The notes below the pieces were generated by a model, which was not told the DNA's origin, searched no databases, and saw only the letters and a list, made by a program, of their open reading frames with translations. A DNA stretch of 39,441 nucleotides, from contig JAFDZV010000040.1 of assembly GCA_018266795.1 (NCBI GenBank), forward strand, positions 1 through 39,441, given 5' to 3'. Source of the DNA: Bacteroidota bacterium. Its GTDB lineage: Bacteria > Bacteroidota > Ignavibacteria > OLB7. A program made the position numbers and the translations under genes. Positions 8,340 to 17,705 of this stretch are shown one piece after another; the first letter of the stretch is position 1, and every line of letters starts with the position of its first letter.

Positions 8340-11300
8340 ATGCTCCCCTTCGGTACACTTCGACGGCTGATCCCTGCGCTGCTCCTTCTGGGCTTCTGGC
8401 CCATGGCGGCGCATGCGCAGCTCGATCCGCACGGAGGCGGCCCCAACGATCCCACGCTTACGCCGGACACGGTCCGGTTCAATTGCGTGCTCGTGGGCGA
8501 AACGGCCTCCGCCCCCTTTACCATCACGAACGCAACCGGGCACACGGTCTTCATCGAGGAATACCGGCCGGGACGCCTGGCCGATCCATTCGGCTTCGCA
8601 GCCAGACCGCCTCAGGACACGATCGCTGACCAGAGAACGTTCACGGACACCATCCGTTTCTCTCCGCACGTTCCGGGAGTCTACACCGCATCGTTCAAGA
8701 TCCACTTCGGACATGGCGGCAGCGAGCTGACGATGTTCGTTCGCGGCGTCGCCTCCGTTGCTCCGTCGGTCGACGTGGACGGGCGCATTCTCCCCTTCCT
8801 TCCCGATGTACACGCCGGCGAGTCCTCCACCGAATGCATCTGGCTGCACAACCCATCCTGCCGGGAGGAGCCGGTTACGCAGCTTTCGATTCCGGGCCAG
8901 GACTACTCGATCTCGAACGCTCCCCCGATTCCATTCGCGATTCCCGGGCGCGACAGCATTCAGATATGCGTTCGATTTGCTCCGCGCGCCGACGGCGTTC
9001 ATTCCGATACGCTCACGATCGCAGCGGGTCCGCAGCGGACGCAGATCGCGCTCGTCGGCCGCCAGGTGCAGGCCGGACAGCCCTCGCTGGTGATCGAGCC
9101 CAGCGTGCGGGTTCGGATGGACTCCACGTTCGTCGGGCACATCAGCGCTCCGCAGACAATCATTCTCTTCAACGTCGGCGATGCGGACGACTCGCTCGCT
9201 CCGCAGCAGATCGTACTCGACGGACCGGACGCGGATCAGTTCACGGTGACGCCGGCCGCCATACCGGGACGCATCCTTCACGCGGACCATGCGGACACGC
9301 TTGCGGTGAACGTACGTTTCACGCCAAGCCGCCCCGGCCCGCAGATGACCGCCTTCCGGCTGCGTCACGCGGACGGAAGCCGGCCGCTGGTCTTGTCCCC
9401 CGGCATCGGAGGCGTGGGATTGCTCGCCGCAGCAACGGGCCTTCCCGATGCGATCACGATCGGCGACAGCGTGGAAGTTGGAACCACCGGCGAACAGGAT
9501 TCCGCCTGGCAGTTGCGCAACGACGGGAACGTTCCGCTGGAGATCGACAGTGTGACGATTGCGGGAACGGATGCCGCGGCCTTCGCCGTGGAGGGGCCAT
9601 CGGGATCGCTTCCGCCCGGCGCCGCGTTTCGGTACGACGTGAGCTTCTCTCCGGCAGCGGTGCGCACGTACAACGCGATCCTTGTTGCCAGCGGTCATTA
9701 CATCGATCAGAACAGGCAGCCCAGGGCTGAACAGAAAAGCGCGAGCCTGACCGGCAGGGGCTTCGAACTTCCGCAGCCCGATCCGCGAGTGGTACTGGAC
9801 CGGCCCCAGTACGACTTCGGCTGCGTGCCGCTGGGTGACACGTCCGCCACGATCGTGTTCCACATTTCGAACAACGGGACACGGGCCGTGACGCTGAAGG
9901 AATACCGGCTGCCCCCGGCGTTCGAGGGATTCGGCCCGCGCGCCGGTATCGTGATCGATGCGGGCGCAAGCTACACGGACTCGCTTCGCTGCGCTCCGAA
10001 GAATCCCAACCCTCCGGACATCGGCGGCGAGTTCAGAGTGGACGTGGACGGAGGCCAGGGCTCCCCCACGACCGCAACGCTCACAGCCCATGTAGGCCCG
10101 CCGCTCCGGCCGACGTTCGACGTCTCCGTGCTCACCTTCCCCGATGTTGCGCCGGGTGATACCTCCAAGGTGCCCGATACGGCAATCATCAGCAATCGAT
10201 CCTGCCGCACGCTCCTGGTGACGTCGATCTCGGGACCGGCCACGCCGGCGTTCAGCGTCGTGCAGCCGCCGGCAGGATCCATCCCGATCCTCGCCAACGG
10301 CAACGGCTATCCGCTCGCCATCCTCTTCACACCGCCAACCGGTTCCTCCGGTGATCTGCTCGATACGATCGTTGTGCATGCGGCCAACGGATCGCGCGAC
10401 ACGCTCGCGCTCCGCGGCCGCGCTGACGGAGGCGGAACAGGCGTGCACGGCGCCCGCATCGTCTCGCTTCCGGGCGGACCTGTCGGATTCGATACGGTGA
10501 TCGTGACGCTTGCGGACACATCGACGATTCGTCTGGTGAACCGGGGGGACACGGACGCGCAGATCATTGCGGACTCGCTCCGCTTTGCGGATGCCTCGGT
10601 GCAGGACTTCCAGCTGTTGAACAGGCCGTCCGGCAACCCAACGCTGCATGCCGGCGCTCCCGATACGCTGAGCCTCGCAGTGCGATTCGCTCCCGGCACA
10701 ACCGGAGCCGTTCGCAACAAGCTGCACGTGCTCTTCTCCGACGGGAATCGCGGCACGCTGGATATTCCTCTCGAAGGCGCAGGCACTCCGGGCCCGGTGA
10801 TCGTGCCGGGCACCGTGCAGGCGCCGGATGTCGTTGCGGGAACCGGTGCGCAGCTGGACAACATCTTCAAGATCGCGAACCCGGGTGCCAGGGGGATGAC
10901 GCTCGAGCGGATAGAGCTTACCGGACCGGACTCCGCTGCCTTCAAGGTGACGCCGCAGCGGAACGCACTGGCCGCAGACGACTCGATCGAATGCTCCGTG
11001 CGTTTCGCTCCCGATGCGGTACGGGCGTACAGCGCCGGCGTGATTGCCCGCTTTACCAACGGCCTTTCCGCGGGCGCAACACTCAACGGCAATGGCATAC
11101 AGCCCCCTCCTGCTGCCGAAGTGATCACGATCGACTCCGCCAGCGTGAATGTGAACGAGAAGTTCACGCTTGGTGTGAATGCCTATCCGCCGCTCGCGCC
11201 GTCAGCGGCGGCCACGGAACTCGATGTGAAGATCCACGTCGATCCCGACGCGCTCTTCCTGCATCGCGTGATACCTGCCGCCGGTGCAACGGACTCCGTC

Positions 11301-11798
11301 AGCTTCTCGAAGGATGGCGACACCATCGTCATCGTGCGCCGCGCATCTGCGCCGATGGCAGGCAATCCCTTGATCGAGCTGGAGATGGAGGGGCTGGTCA
11401 CGGGCAAGGCGAAGAACACCGTGGGGCTCGTGCGCGTTGCCATGCCGAACAACGGAACCACGGCGATCGGCGAACTGCGTGATGGCCTTGTGGCGCTCAG
11501 CGGCTGCGAGATCGCTCACCCGGTATCGTTCAGCAGGCCCGTGGCGGCGAAGCTCGTCTACCCGTTGCCGGCGCGCGACAGAATCACCATTCGCTATCAT
11601 GCCGCCCCCGGCTCCTATCCGACGATGGATATCATCAACGTCACCGGCATAACGGTCCGTTCCGAAACATTGCCCGCTGGCACCGGAGACGATCAGGAAG
11701 TGACGGTGGCTCTCGCCGGGCTTTCAGCCGGCATGTACTACGTGCGCCTGCGAACGGCAACCGTGCAGAGCGTGCTGCCGGTGCTCGTGACGGAGTGA
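8340..11798 (+). CDS. Large secreted ASH (choice-of-anchor D) repeat protein with T9SS-like sorting domain
   Basis: The 1152-residue product starts at the ATG at 8340, giving a signal peptide (LRRLIPALLLLGFWPMAAHAQ). The body holds about eight Ig-like repeats of the ASH/choice-of-anchor D type, each with the pattern 'F..V.xGxT....F.I.N.G...V.I' (for example YDFGCVPLGDTSATIVFHI and IFKIANPGARGMTLERIELT). Near 950-1050 a cohesin-like beta domain follows (AEVITIDSASVNVNEKFTLG). The last ~85 residues (PLPARDRITIRYHAAPGSY ... GLSAGMYYVRLRT) form a T9SS type A-like C-terminal sorting domain, so the protein is probably delivered to the cell surface. The frame is open upstream to a TTG at 8262, but that extension lacks signal-peptide character. 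It is divergent from the ECF sigma operon. A heptad array starts two bases after the stop codon. Confidence 0.88.
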   Translation: MLPFGTLRRLIPALLLLGFWPMAAHAQLDPHGGGPNDPTLTPDTVRFNCVLVGETASAPFTITNATGHTVFIEEYRPGRLADPFGFAARPPQDTIADQRTFTDTIRFSPHVPGVYTASFKIHFGHGGSELTMFVRGVASVAPSVDVDGRILPFLPDVHAGESSTECIWLHNPSCREEPVTQLSIPGQDYSISNAPPIPFAIPGRDSIQICVRFAPRADGVHSDTLTIAAGPQRTQIALVGRQVQAGQPSLVIEPSVRVRMDSTFVGHISAPQTIILFNVGDADDSLAPQQIVLDGPDADQFTVTPAAIPGRILHADHADTLAVNVRFTPSRPGPQMTAFRLRHADGSRPLVLSPGIGGVGLLAAATGLPDAITIGDSVEVGTTGEQDSAWQLRNDGNVPLEIDSVTIAGTDAAAFAVEGPSGSLPPGAAFRYDVSFSPAAVRTYNAILVASGHYIDQNRQPRAEQKSASLTGRGFELPQPDPRVVLDRPQYDFGCVPLGDTSATIVFHISNNGTRAVTLKEYRLPPAFEGFGPRAGIVIDAGASYTDSLRCAPKNPNPPDIGGEFRVDVDGGQGSPTTATLTAHVGPPLRPTFDVSVLTFPDVAPGDTSKVPDTAIISNRSCRTLLVTSISGPATPAFSVVQPPAGSIPILANGNGYPLAILFTPPTGSSGDLLDTIVVHAANGSRDTLALRGRADGGGTGVHGARIVSLPGGPVGFDTVIVTLADTSTIRLVNRGDTDAQIIADSLRFADASVQDFQLLNRPSGNPTLHAGAPDTLSLAVRFAPGTTGAVRNKLHVLFSDGNRGTLDIPLEGAGTPGPVIVPGTVQAPDVVAGTGAQLDNIFKIANPGARGMTLERIELTGPDSAAFKVTPQRNALAADDSIECSVRFAPDAVRAYSAGVIARFTNGLSAGATLNGNGIQPPPAAEVITIDSASVNVNEKFTLGVNAYPPLAPSAAATELDVKIHVDPDALFLHRVIPAAGATDSVSFSKDGDTIVIVRRASAPMAGNPLIELEMEGLVTGKAKNTVGLVRVAMPNNGTTAIGELRDGLVALSGCEIAHPVSFSRPVAAKLVYPLPARDRITIRYHAAPGSYPTMDIINVTGITVRSETLPAGTGDDQEVTVALAGLSAGMYYVRLRTATVQSVLPVLVTE

Positions 11799-11800
11799 GC

Positions 11801-11934
11801 GGTCGGTAGCAGTTAGTGGTCAGTTGTCAGTCGTTATTCGTCAGTTGTTAGTACCTTGCAAGGTTTTCTCCACTGACCACTGACCACTGACCACTGACCA
11901 CTGACCACTGACCACTGACCACTGACTACTGACT
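11801..11934. repeat. Heptad array 2 (two opposed arms between convergent genes)
   Basis: Arm A (11801-11852) carries diverged NGTYRGT heptads: GGTCGGT, then in register from 11811 AGTTAGT, GGTCAGT, TGTCAGT, CGTTATT, CGTCAGT, TGTTAGT. A perfect 12-bp palindrome, ACCTTGCAAGGT (11853-11864), follows. Arm B (11872-11934) is nine nearly identical heptads in the opposite orientation, ACTGACC seven times then ACTGACT twice. The stop codon of kbl (11926-11928) lies inside arm B, and arm A begins two bases after the stop of the upstream gene. The two arms are complementary and could fold into a long hairpin. Confidence 0.92.
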
Positions 11935-13146
11935 CCCCACCGCAGACTCCTTCAACACCCCCAGCTCGCGCCCGACCGCGGTAAAGGCTGCGATGGCGCG
12001 ATCGAGATGCTCCCGCTCATGCGCGGCCGATATCTGCACGCGGATGCGCGCCTGCCCCTTCGGCACCACCGGATAGAAGAACCCGATCACGTAGATCCCT
12101 TCCTCCAGCAGCCGCTCCGCGAACTTCTGAGCGAGCGGCGCATCGTACAGCATGATCGGCACGATCGGATGTTCGCCCGGCTTGATGTCGAAGCCGGCCG
12201 CCGTCATCTGCTGCCGGAAGTAGGCCGTACTCTCCTCCAGCCTGTCGCGCAGCGCGGTGGTCTCCGAGATCATGTCGATCACGGCGATGCTTGCCCCGAC
12301 AACGCTTGGCGGCAGCGTGTTGGAGAAGAGATACGGGCGCGAACGCTGGCGCAGCATGTCGATGATCTCCCTTCGCCCGGTGGTGTATCCGCCGATGGCG
12401 CCTCCCAGCGCCTTTCCAAGCGTGCCGGTGATGATATCCACGCGGCCGACGGCGTTGCAGTACTCCACGGAGCCGCGCCCCGTTCTTCCCATGAATCCCG
12501 CTGCGTGGCATTCGTCCACCATCACCAGCGCGCCGTACCTGTCGGCGAGATCGCACACCTTGTCGATCGGCGCGATCACACCGTCCATGGAGAACACTCC
12601 GTCCGTGACGATGATCTTCTGCACCGCTCCGTCGGCATCCGCCTGCTTCAGCTGCTCCTCCAGATCTGCCATGTCCGCGTTCGCATAGCGATAGCGTTTC
12701 GCCTTGCAGAGACGCACGCCGTCGATGATCGACGCATGATTCAACGAGTCCGAGATGATGGCATCGTTCTCACCGAACAGCGGCTCGAACACTCCGCCGT
12801 TCGCATCGAAGCAGGCCGCATAGAGGATGGTGTCCTCCGTGCCGTGAAACGCAGCCAGCTTCACCTCCAGACTCTTGTGAAGATCCTGCGTGCCGCAGAT
12901 GAATCGCACGGAGCTCATGCCGTAGCCGTGCGAATCCAGCGCCGCATGCGCGGCGGCGATCACCTTCGGATGCGAGGAGAGGCCGAGATAATTGTTGGCG
13001 CAGAAGTTGAGCACCGGGGCGTCGCTCCCCTGCACGGTGATCTCCGGGCCCTGTGGAGAAGTGATAACGCGCTCGCGCTTGTATAGCCCGGCTTCCTCGA
13101 TGGCTGCCAGCTCCTTCTGAAGTGCAGGTCTGAACGTATCGAACAT
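11926..13146 (-). CDS. kbl: 2-amino-3-ketobutyrate CoA ligase (glycine C-acetyltransferase)
   Basis: This PLP enzyme of the alpha-oxoamine synthase family cleaves 2-amino-3-ketobutyrate with CoA to glycine and acetyl-CoA, the second step of threonine catabolism via threonine dehydrogenase. The 406-residue product starts at the ATG at 13144-13146 ([20 protein letters not shown]). Landmarks: [53 protein letters not shown]; and the PLP lysine in GTLGKALGG (Lys245), in line with Lys244 of the E. coli enzyme. The C-terminus is a few residues longer than in E. coli (398). The last two codons (Ser-Gln) and the TAG stop are supplied by a heptad repeat array. No threonine dehydrogenase gene is visible here. 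Confidence 0.95.
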   Translation of the reverse strand: MFDTFRPALQKELAAIEEAGLYKRERVITSPQGPEITVQGSDAPVLNFCANNYLGLSSHPKVIAAAHAALDSHGYGMSSVRFICGTQDLHKSLEVKLAAFHGTEDTILYAACFDANGGVFEPLFGENDAIISDSLNHASIIDGVRLCKAKRYRYANADMADLEEQLKQADADGAVQKIIVTDGVFSMDGVIAPIDKVCDLADRYGALVMVDECHAAGFMGRTGRGSVEYCNAVGRVDIITGTLGKALGGAIGGYTTGRREIIDMLRQRSRPYLFSNTLPPSVVGASIAVIDMISETTALRDRLEESTAYFRQQMTAAGFDIKPGEHPIVPIMLYDAPLAQKFAERLLEEGIYVIGFFYPVVPKGQARIRVQISAAHEREHLDRAIAAFTAVGRELGVLKESAVGSQ

Positions 13147-13611
13147 GGTTACGGCCTTGAATGTCTGAGGGAGAAGGAAATTGAGAGTCCGGCTCCGCGC
13201 ACCGGTCTCTGCCGTGCGCACCGGAATGCCGATTGATGGAACGCTCGCGAAAGGCACGCGTCGCTCGCGGAGGACGCACTGCACGACACAATGATCCGCC
13301 GCCTGTTGCATCCGGCAGCCTCCGCGGAGATCCGCGCGGCGTTGCCGGGAACCTGCCTCCGCGGTATGAACACCCGCAGGCATCGGTGCAGGCGATCGGA
13401 CGCCCAACGCCGCGACAACCTCGCGACGCCATACGTCCCGTGAATGCCGCATGCGGCACGCCTGAAACGGCCGGAGGCAGCAGGCCCCTGCGAACGGCTC
13501 CGAACTTACGAAACCTTCGGCGACCCACCGGCCATCGACAAATGCGGATGCCGCCGTCATCGCCCGTATAAGTGTTGCGCGGCGTGCCGCCGCCGCCGTA
13601 GTTTTTCGCCA
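13147..13611. other. Divergent intergenic region, kbl / hydrolase
   Basis: This 465-base gap lies between divergent genes. Both neighbouring frames remain open into it, but the extensions are Arg/Cys-rich and lack family similarity. I see no RNA gene, repeat or convincing promoter box in it. Confidence 0.5.
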
Positions 13612-14478
13612 ATGGATCAAAACCTGACCGCCGACAGCCTGATACACGCCCGGTTCATGATCCCGGCGAACAGCGGCGAGACCATCTACTGCGACGCGCG
13701 TTTCCCGGGAATCGAGGGAGACGCGCTTCCTGTTATCATCTTCGCCCACGGCTTCAAGGGCTTCAAGAACTGGGGCTCCATCCCCTACATCTGCGAGTCG
13801 CTTGCGCGGCGCGGCTTCTACACCATCGCGATGAACTTCACGCACAACGGTGTGGAGGGGCATCGCCAGGACTTCACGCGGCTGGACAGATTCGAGGCCA
13901 ACACGTTCACGCGCGAAGTGGAGGAACTGCAGGATGCGGTATCGGCCGTGAGCAACGGGGCGGTTCCCCTTTCGGTGCGCGCCTCGGAGAGGATCGGCAT
14001 CATCGGACATTCGCGCGGCGGCGGGATATCGCTCCTCGAGGCGGCGGACGATCCGCGTGTCCGGGCGGTTGCGGTGTGGGCGTCGGTGGCGAGCTTCCAT
14101 CGGTTCACGGAGCGCCAGATCGATATATGGCGGCGCGACGGATTCTTCGAATCGAAGAACATGCGCACCGGCCAGATGATGCGTCTCGGCTCCGACCTGC
14201 TCGCCGATCTCGAGATGAACTCCGATCAGCTGGACATCACCGCGGCCGCCGAGCGATTCGGGCGGCCGCTCCTGATACTGCACGGCGAACAGGATCTCTC
14301 CGTGCGCATCGAGGACGGAGAAGAGATCGCCTCGCATGCGCGGCCGGAACTGACGGAGTTCGTCAGGATACCCACCGCGAACCACACATTCGGCGCGGTA
14401 CATCCGTTCGAGGGAACCAATCCGATTCTGGAGGATGCCATCTCCCGCACGGCCGGCTTCTTCCATCGCCATCTGTAG
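13612..14478 (+). CDS. Alpha/beta hydrolase (dienelactone hydrolase-like)
   Basis: The 288-residue cytoplasmic protein has a complete alpha/beta-hydrolase layout. It has an oxyanion-hole His-Gly in [13 protein letters not shown] (46-47), the nucleophile elbow GHSRGG with Ser134, an acid in LHGEQDLSV (Asp228) and the catalytic His in TANHTFGA (His258). The spacing and the HGFKGFK block resemble acyl-CoA/dienelactone hydrolase-like peptidase or esterase families, but the substrate cannot be told. I chose the ATG at 13612 because it starts a plausible cytoplasmic N-terminus ([15 protein letters not shown]); the frame upstream to 13444 is Cys/Arg-rich and looks non-coding. A 9-bp hairpin lies 22 bases after the stop codon. 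Confidence 0.88.
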   Translation: MDQNLTADSLIHARFMIPANSGETIYCDARFPGIEGDALPVIIFAHGFKGFKNWGSIPYICESLARRGFYTIAMNFTHNGVEGHRQDFTRLDRFEANTFTREVEELQDAVSAVSNGAVPLSVRASERIGIIGHSRGGGISLLEAADDPRVRAVAVWASVASFHRFTERQIDIWRRDGFFESKNMRTGQMMRLGSDLLADLEMNSDQLDITAAAERFGRPLLILHGEQDLSVRIEDGEEIASHARPELTEFVRIPTANHTFGAVHPFEGTNPILEDAISRTAGFFHRHL

Positions 14479-14500
14479 TCGCAACATTCGGACAGCACAG

Positions 14501-14529
14501 GCCGCCGTTTCCCCACGTCCAACGGCGGC
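14501..14529 (+). terminator. Hairpin after the hydrolase gene
   Basis: GCCGCCGTT (14501-14509) pairs perfectly with AACGGCGGC (14521-14529) around an 11-base loop. No T run follows directly, so it may be a weak or factor-assisted terminator or an mRNA 3' stabiliser. Confidence 0.45.
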
Positions 14530-14614
14530 ACCATGTTTGCCAGCTCCAACAACCAACGTAGCCGACAGGCCAGTGACAACAACCAACTCCTCCTCCCTGC
14601 CCGCCAGCAGACCG

Positions 14615-17461
14615 ATGGCCCGCGCGCTTGCAGCCGCATTGCTCGTGCTCGTGGCAACGGCCACCTCGATACGCGCCCAGTATCTCCCCGGCTATGTGAT
14701 GCGCGGAGTCGATTCGGCGCTCGCCTCGATGGCCATGACCCGTGCGGACATGTCGATGCGCTGGGATGCAGCCGGCACCGATCCCCATCGGCTCTCGGTT
14801 ATCAAGCGACTCTTCGGCGATCCGCTCGCCACCTTCTCCGTTGCCGATTCGCTGGCATCGATCTCCCTTTCCAACCGGAAGAACTACGGCGCGCTGTTCA
14901 ACCATCTCGGCAAGCGCCTGGACTTCGGTGACAACGCGTTCGTGGTGCAGCATCCAGCCCTGAGCGACAACGAGATCAAGCTTTACAGCAAGGTGGATAT
15001 CTCGAAGCTCGGCCTCCCGGATGCCTTCCTCCTTCGAAAGTTCCTGATGCTTGCTCTGGCAACCGATGCGTCGCTTACCAATGCGAAGGGATCGATCAAG
15101 GCGGAGCGGCTTACGCGCCTGATTGCCTACTGCGATTCGCTGATCCTGCAATCGGAGGATGATGCGAACGCAACGTTGCTGGAGATGAAGGAGTCCGAGC
15201 GGTACGGCCTGAAGCGAAGCAAGCAGTTCTTCAACGACGATGCAAACGGGCTGGACTACCAATCGCTGCTCGAACCGGGCGTGGGGCTCTTCTCCGTGGC
15301 GTTCGATCTGGCGCAGAACATGGCGCCGGAGGTTGCGCGTCTGAAGGATTCCATCAAGACCCAGATATGGCAGACACCGCTCGGCATTGTTGCGCTGGGC
15401 GGCCCGGGAGACGACATCTACACCGGCGATCTCTTCTGCGTGATCGATGTTGGCGGCAACGACATCTACAAACCGAAGCCGCACACGAAGAAGGATGCGG
15501 CGGACCGGCAGGTGACGTTGATCGTGGACTTCGACGGCAACGATACCTATATCGGTCAGGACTTCGCGTTCGGCGGCACGCTGTTCGGCGCATCGACGGT
15601 GATCGACATGAAGGGGGACGACAACTATACCGCCGGGAACTTCTCGCTGGGCTGCGGCTACTTCGGAACCGGCATTCTGTACGACGGCGGCGGCAGCGAC
15701 CGCTATTCCGGCGGCACGGCCGTGGAGGGGGCAGGCATGTTCGGCATCGGGCTGCTGATCGATGCGCAGGGGAACGACACCTACCTCGCCCACTTCGAGT
15801 CGCAGGGCTTCGGATACACCCGCGGCGTTGGCGCCATCATCGAGCACGAAGGGAACGACCAGTACATCGCCTCCTCGCCCTACGTCGACTATCTCCGCTA
15901 CGCCGATCACTTCGAGACATTCTGCCAGGGGGCGGCGCTGGGGGCGAGGCCGGTGGCATCGGCCGGCATCGGCTATATCGCGGAAGGCTCCGGCAACGAC
16001 ACATACGTTGCAGACATCTTCGGCCAGGGAACCGGCTACTGGTACGGGCTTGGAGCGATTGTCGATTACGGCGGCAACGACTCCTACAGCGCCTATCAGT
16101 ACGCCCAGGGGGCCGGCGTCCACCTTGCCTTCGGCGTATTGATCGACACCTCCGGCGACGACAACTACGTATCGCACGGCGTATCACAGGGATGCGGACA
16201 CGATGTCGGCTTCGGCGGCTTCTACGATGCCAAGGGGGACGACAATTACGTTGTGGAATCGCTGTCGCAGGGAGGCGGCAATGCGGACGCCATCTCGCTG
16301 TTCGTCGATGGCGGCGGCACCGACGGGTATCTGGCCCGCGTCAACAACACGATGGGCTACAGCGATCTTCGCAACGACTATGGGATGATCGGCATCTTCC
16401 TCGATCTCGAGGGAAAGGATTACTACGGGTCGATTCGCGGAGGGAACGACAGCCTCTGGAACGGCAGCTTCTACGGCGCCGGCCTGGACGCGAACCTGCG
16501 CCCGAAGAGCCAGGATGCGCCAAGCACCGGCCCGGCCGAAGTGAAGAAGACGAAGGAGGAGATCGGCGCGGAACTGGCGAAGGATATCCCCACGCTCTTC
16601 ATTCAGGCCTCCGCCGCTCCGCAGAAGTTCCAGTACCTGGTGGATACCGCGCGGTGGCGTCTGGTGGAGCGTGCCGATGAATCGATCCCCTATCTCCTCG
16701 GCATGATGAACACGGAGCTGCCGCGCGAGCGCCTTGCGCTCGATATCATATTTCCGCGCATCGGCAAGCGGATGTTGAAGCCGCTGATGGACACCGTTGC
16801 GATGGGCGCTCCGGAACGGGTTGGCCGCGCCCTGTACTCCCTCGGGGAGATACGGGATACCACGGCTGCAGAGGTGATCGGCAGGAAGCTGGTGGACCCG
16901 AAGGCAACCTGGCGCATGCGCGCCGCGGCCGGCCAGGCGCTGCTGAAGATCAAGGCGCACTCCGCAAAACCGTATCTGCAGACGGCGCTGCACGACACCG
17001 TGGAGCTGGTTCGCGGCTACGCCGCGCGCGCCATGGTTCTGGTTGCGGACTCCACAGAACTCGAACAGATCATGTCCGCCCTGAACGACCGCAGCCAGGT
17101 GGTCCGGTACCAGGTGCAGATGGCATTGCAGAATCGTGGCGTGGACAGCGCGGACGTAAGCAGGGCCATCGTTCATTCCATGCTGGAGAATCAGAGCGGC
17201 TTCTCCTTCACCCTGCTCTATCAGCTTGCTCTCACCATGCACGACTCCACCGGGCGAACGCAGCTGCTCTCCGGACTGCTTGCGAATTCGTCCCCCACGA
17301 TTCGTGCGAAGGCCGTGCGCCTGGCGCTAACCTGGGGCGATCCCGATCTGCTGGACGTTGCACGCGCGCTGAGGAAGAACGAGAAGAACTCGATGGTGCT
17401 GTTCGAACTGAACAAGATTCCCGAGAGCGCAAAGAAGAAGAAGAAAGGCAGGCACCACTGA
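14615..17461 (+). CDS. Exported GDDxY-repeat protein with C-terminal HEAT-like repeats
   Basis: The 948-residue product starts with a signal peptide ([22 protein letters not shown]). Residues ~25-260 are mixed helical. From about 265 to 605 there are some 13 repeats built round a G-[GSTKN]-[DN]-x-Y core ([49 protein letters not shown] and others). They alternate with SQGxGxxxGxGxLID-like segments at about 24-45 residue spacing. This looks like a stacked beta-helix or beta-solenoid, possibly with Ca2+ held by the DD/ND turns. Residues ~685-925 are helical HEAT-like repeats ([49 protein letters not shown]). The C-terminus is strongly basic ([10 protein letters not shown]). The function is unknown. 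No sorting domain or membrane segment is visible besides the signal peptide. Confidence 0.8.
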   Translation: MARALAAALLVLVATATSIRAQYLPGYVMRGVDSALASMAMTRADMSMRWDAAGTDPHRLSVIKRLFGDPLATFSVADSLASISLSNRKNYGALFNHLGKRLDFGDNAFVVQHPALSDNEIKLYSKVDISKLGLPDAFLLRKFLMLALATDASLTNAKGSIKAERLTRLIAYCDSLILQSEDDANATLLEMKESERYGLKRSKQFFNDDANGLDYQSLLEPGVGLFSVAFDLAQNMAPEVARLKDSIKTQIWQTPLGIVALGGPGDDIYTGDLFCVIDVGGNDIYKPKPHTKKDAADRQVTLIVDFDGNDTYIGQDFAFGGTLFGASTVIDMKGDDNYTAGNFSLGCGYFGTGILYDGGGSDRYSGGTAVEGAGMFGIGLLIDAQGNDTYLAHFESQGFGYTRGVGAIIEHEGNDQYIASSPYVDYLRYADHFETFCQGAALGARPVASAGIGYIAEGSGNDTYVADIFGQGTGYWYGLGAIVDYGGNDSYSAYQYAQGAGVHLAFGVLIDTSGDDNYVSHGVSQGCGHDVGFGGFYDAKGDDNYVVESLSQGGGNADAISLFVDGGGTDGYLARVNNTMGYSDLRNDYGMIGIFLDLEGKDYYGSIRGGNDSLWNGSFYGAGLDANLRPKSQDAPSTGPAEVKKTKEEIGAELAKDIPTLFIQASAAPQKFQYLVDTARWRLVERADESIPYLLGMMNTELPRERLALDIIFPRIGKRMLKPLMDTVAMGAPERVGRALYSLGEIRDTTAAEVIGRKLVDPKATWRMRAAAGQALLKIKAHSAKPYLQTALHDTVELVRGYAARAMVLVADSTELEQIMSALNDRSQVVRYQVQMALQNRGVDSADVSRAIVHSMLENQSGFSFTLLYQLALTMHDSTGRTQLLSGLLANSSPTIRAKAVRLALTWGDPDLLDVARALRKNEKNSMVLFELNKIPESAKKKKKGRHH

Positions 17462-17645
17462 GCGCGGCACGATGGTGGTTCCCCTGCCCGGCACTGCGGT
17501 TCGGATGCGCCCGCAGGCCGGCACATCCCAACGGGCGGCCGGGCGAACGGGCGGCCGTGCTAACGTGCAAAGGGCGCGAGGGGCGGGACGGCCTGCAGAT
17601 ACCGGCTGCCGCGTGCAGCGTTGAACGGATGAGCGAGGCCGGCTC

Positions 17646-17705
17646 CCGCCGCGCAGGCTGCCGCCGCGCAGACTACCGCCGCGCAGACTACCGCCGCGCA
17701 GGCTA
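17646..17705. repeat. Tandem repeat, four 15-bp units at the SulP gene stop codon
   Basis: CCGCCGCGCAGRCTR is repeated four times head to tail (17646-17660, 17661-17675, 17676-17690, 17691-17705) with two variable positions. The last unit ends exactly with the stop codon of the minus-strand SulP gene. Because the unit length is a multiple of three, the next two units also provide in-frame TAG codons. Confidence 0.9.

Noticed and set aside
8283-10727. Long open frame (814 codons) antisense to the ASH-repeat protein gene
   Set aside because: The frame is Arg/His/Gly-rich without domains; the opposite strand encodes a clear signal peptide, eight beta repeats and a sorting domain. Long antisense frames are expected in GC-rich DNA.
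13147-14664. Extension of kbl upstream to 14664 as one 912-codon gene
   Set aside because: The extension overlaps the alpha/beta hydrolase on the other strand; family alignment places the kbl start at 13146.
14363-16177. Antisense frame (604 codons) over the GDDxY-repeat gene
   Set aside because: The Val/Ala/His-rich repetitive translation is explained by the sense-strand repeats, and no start signals are seen.
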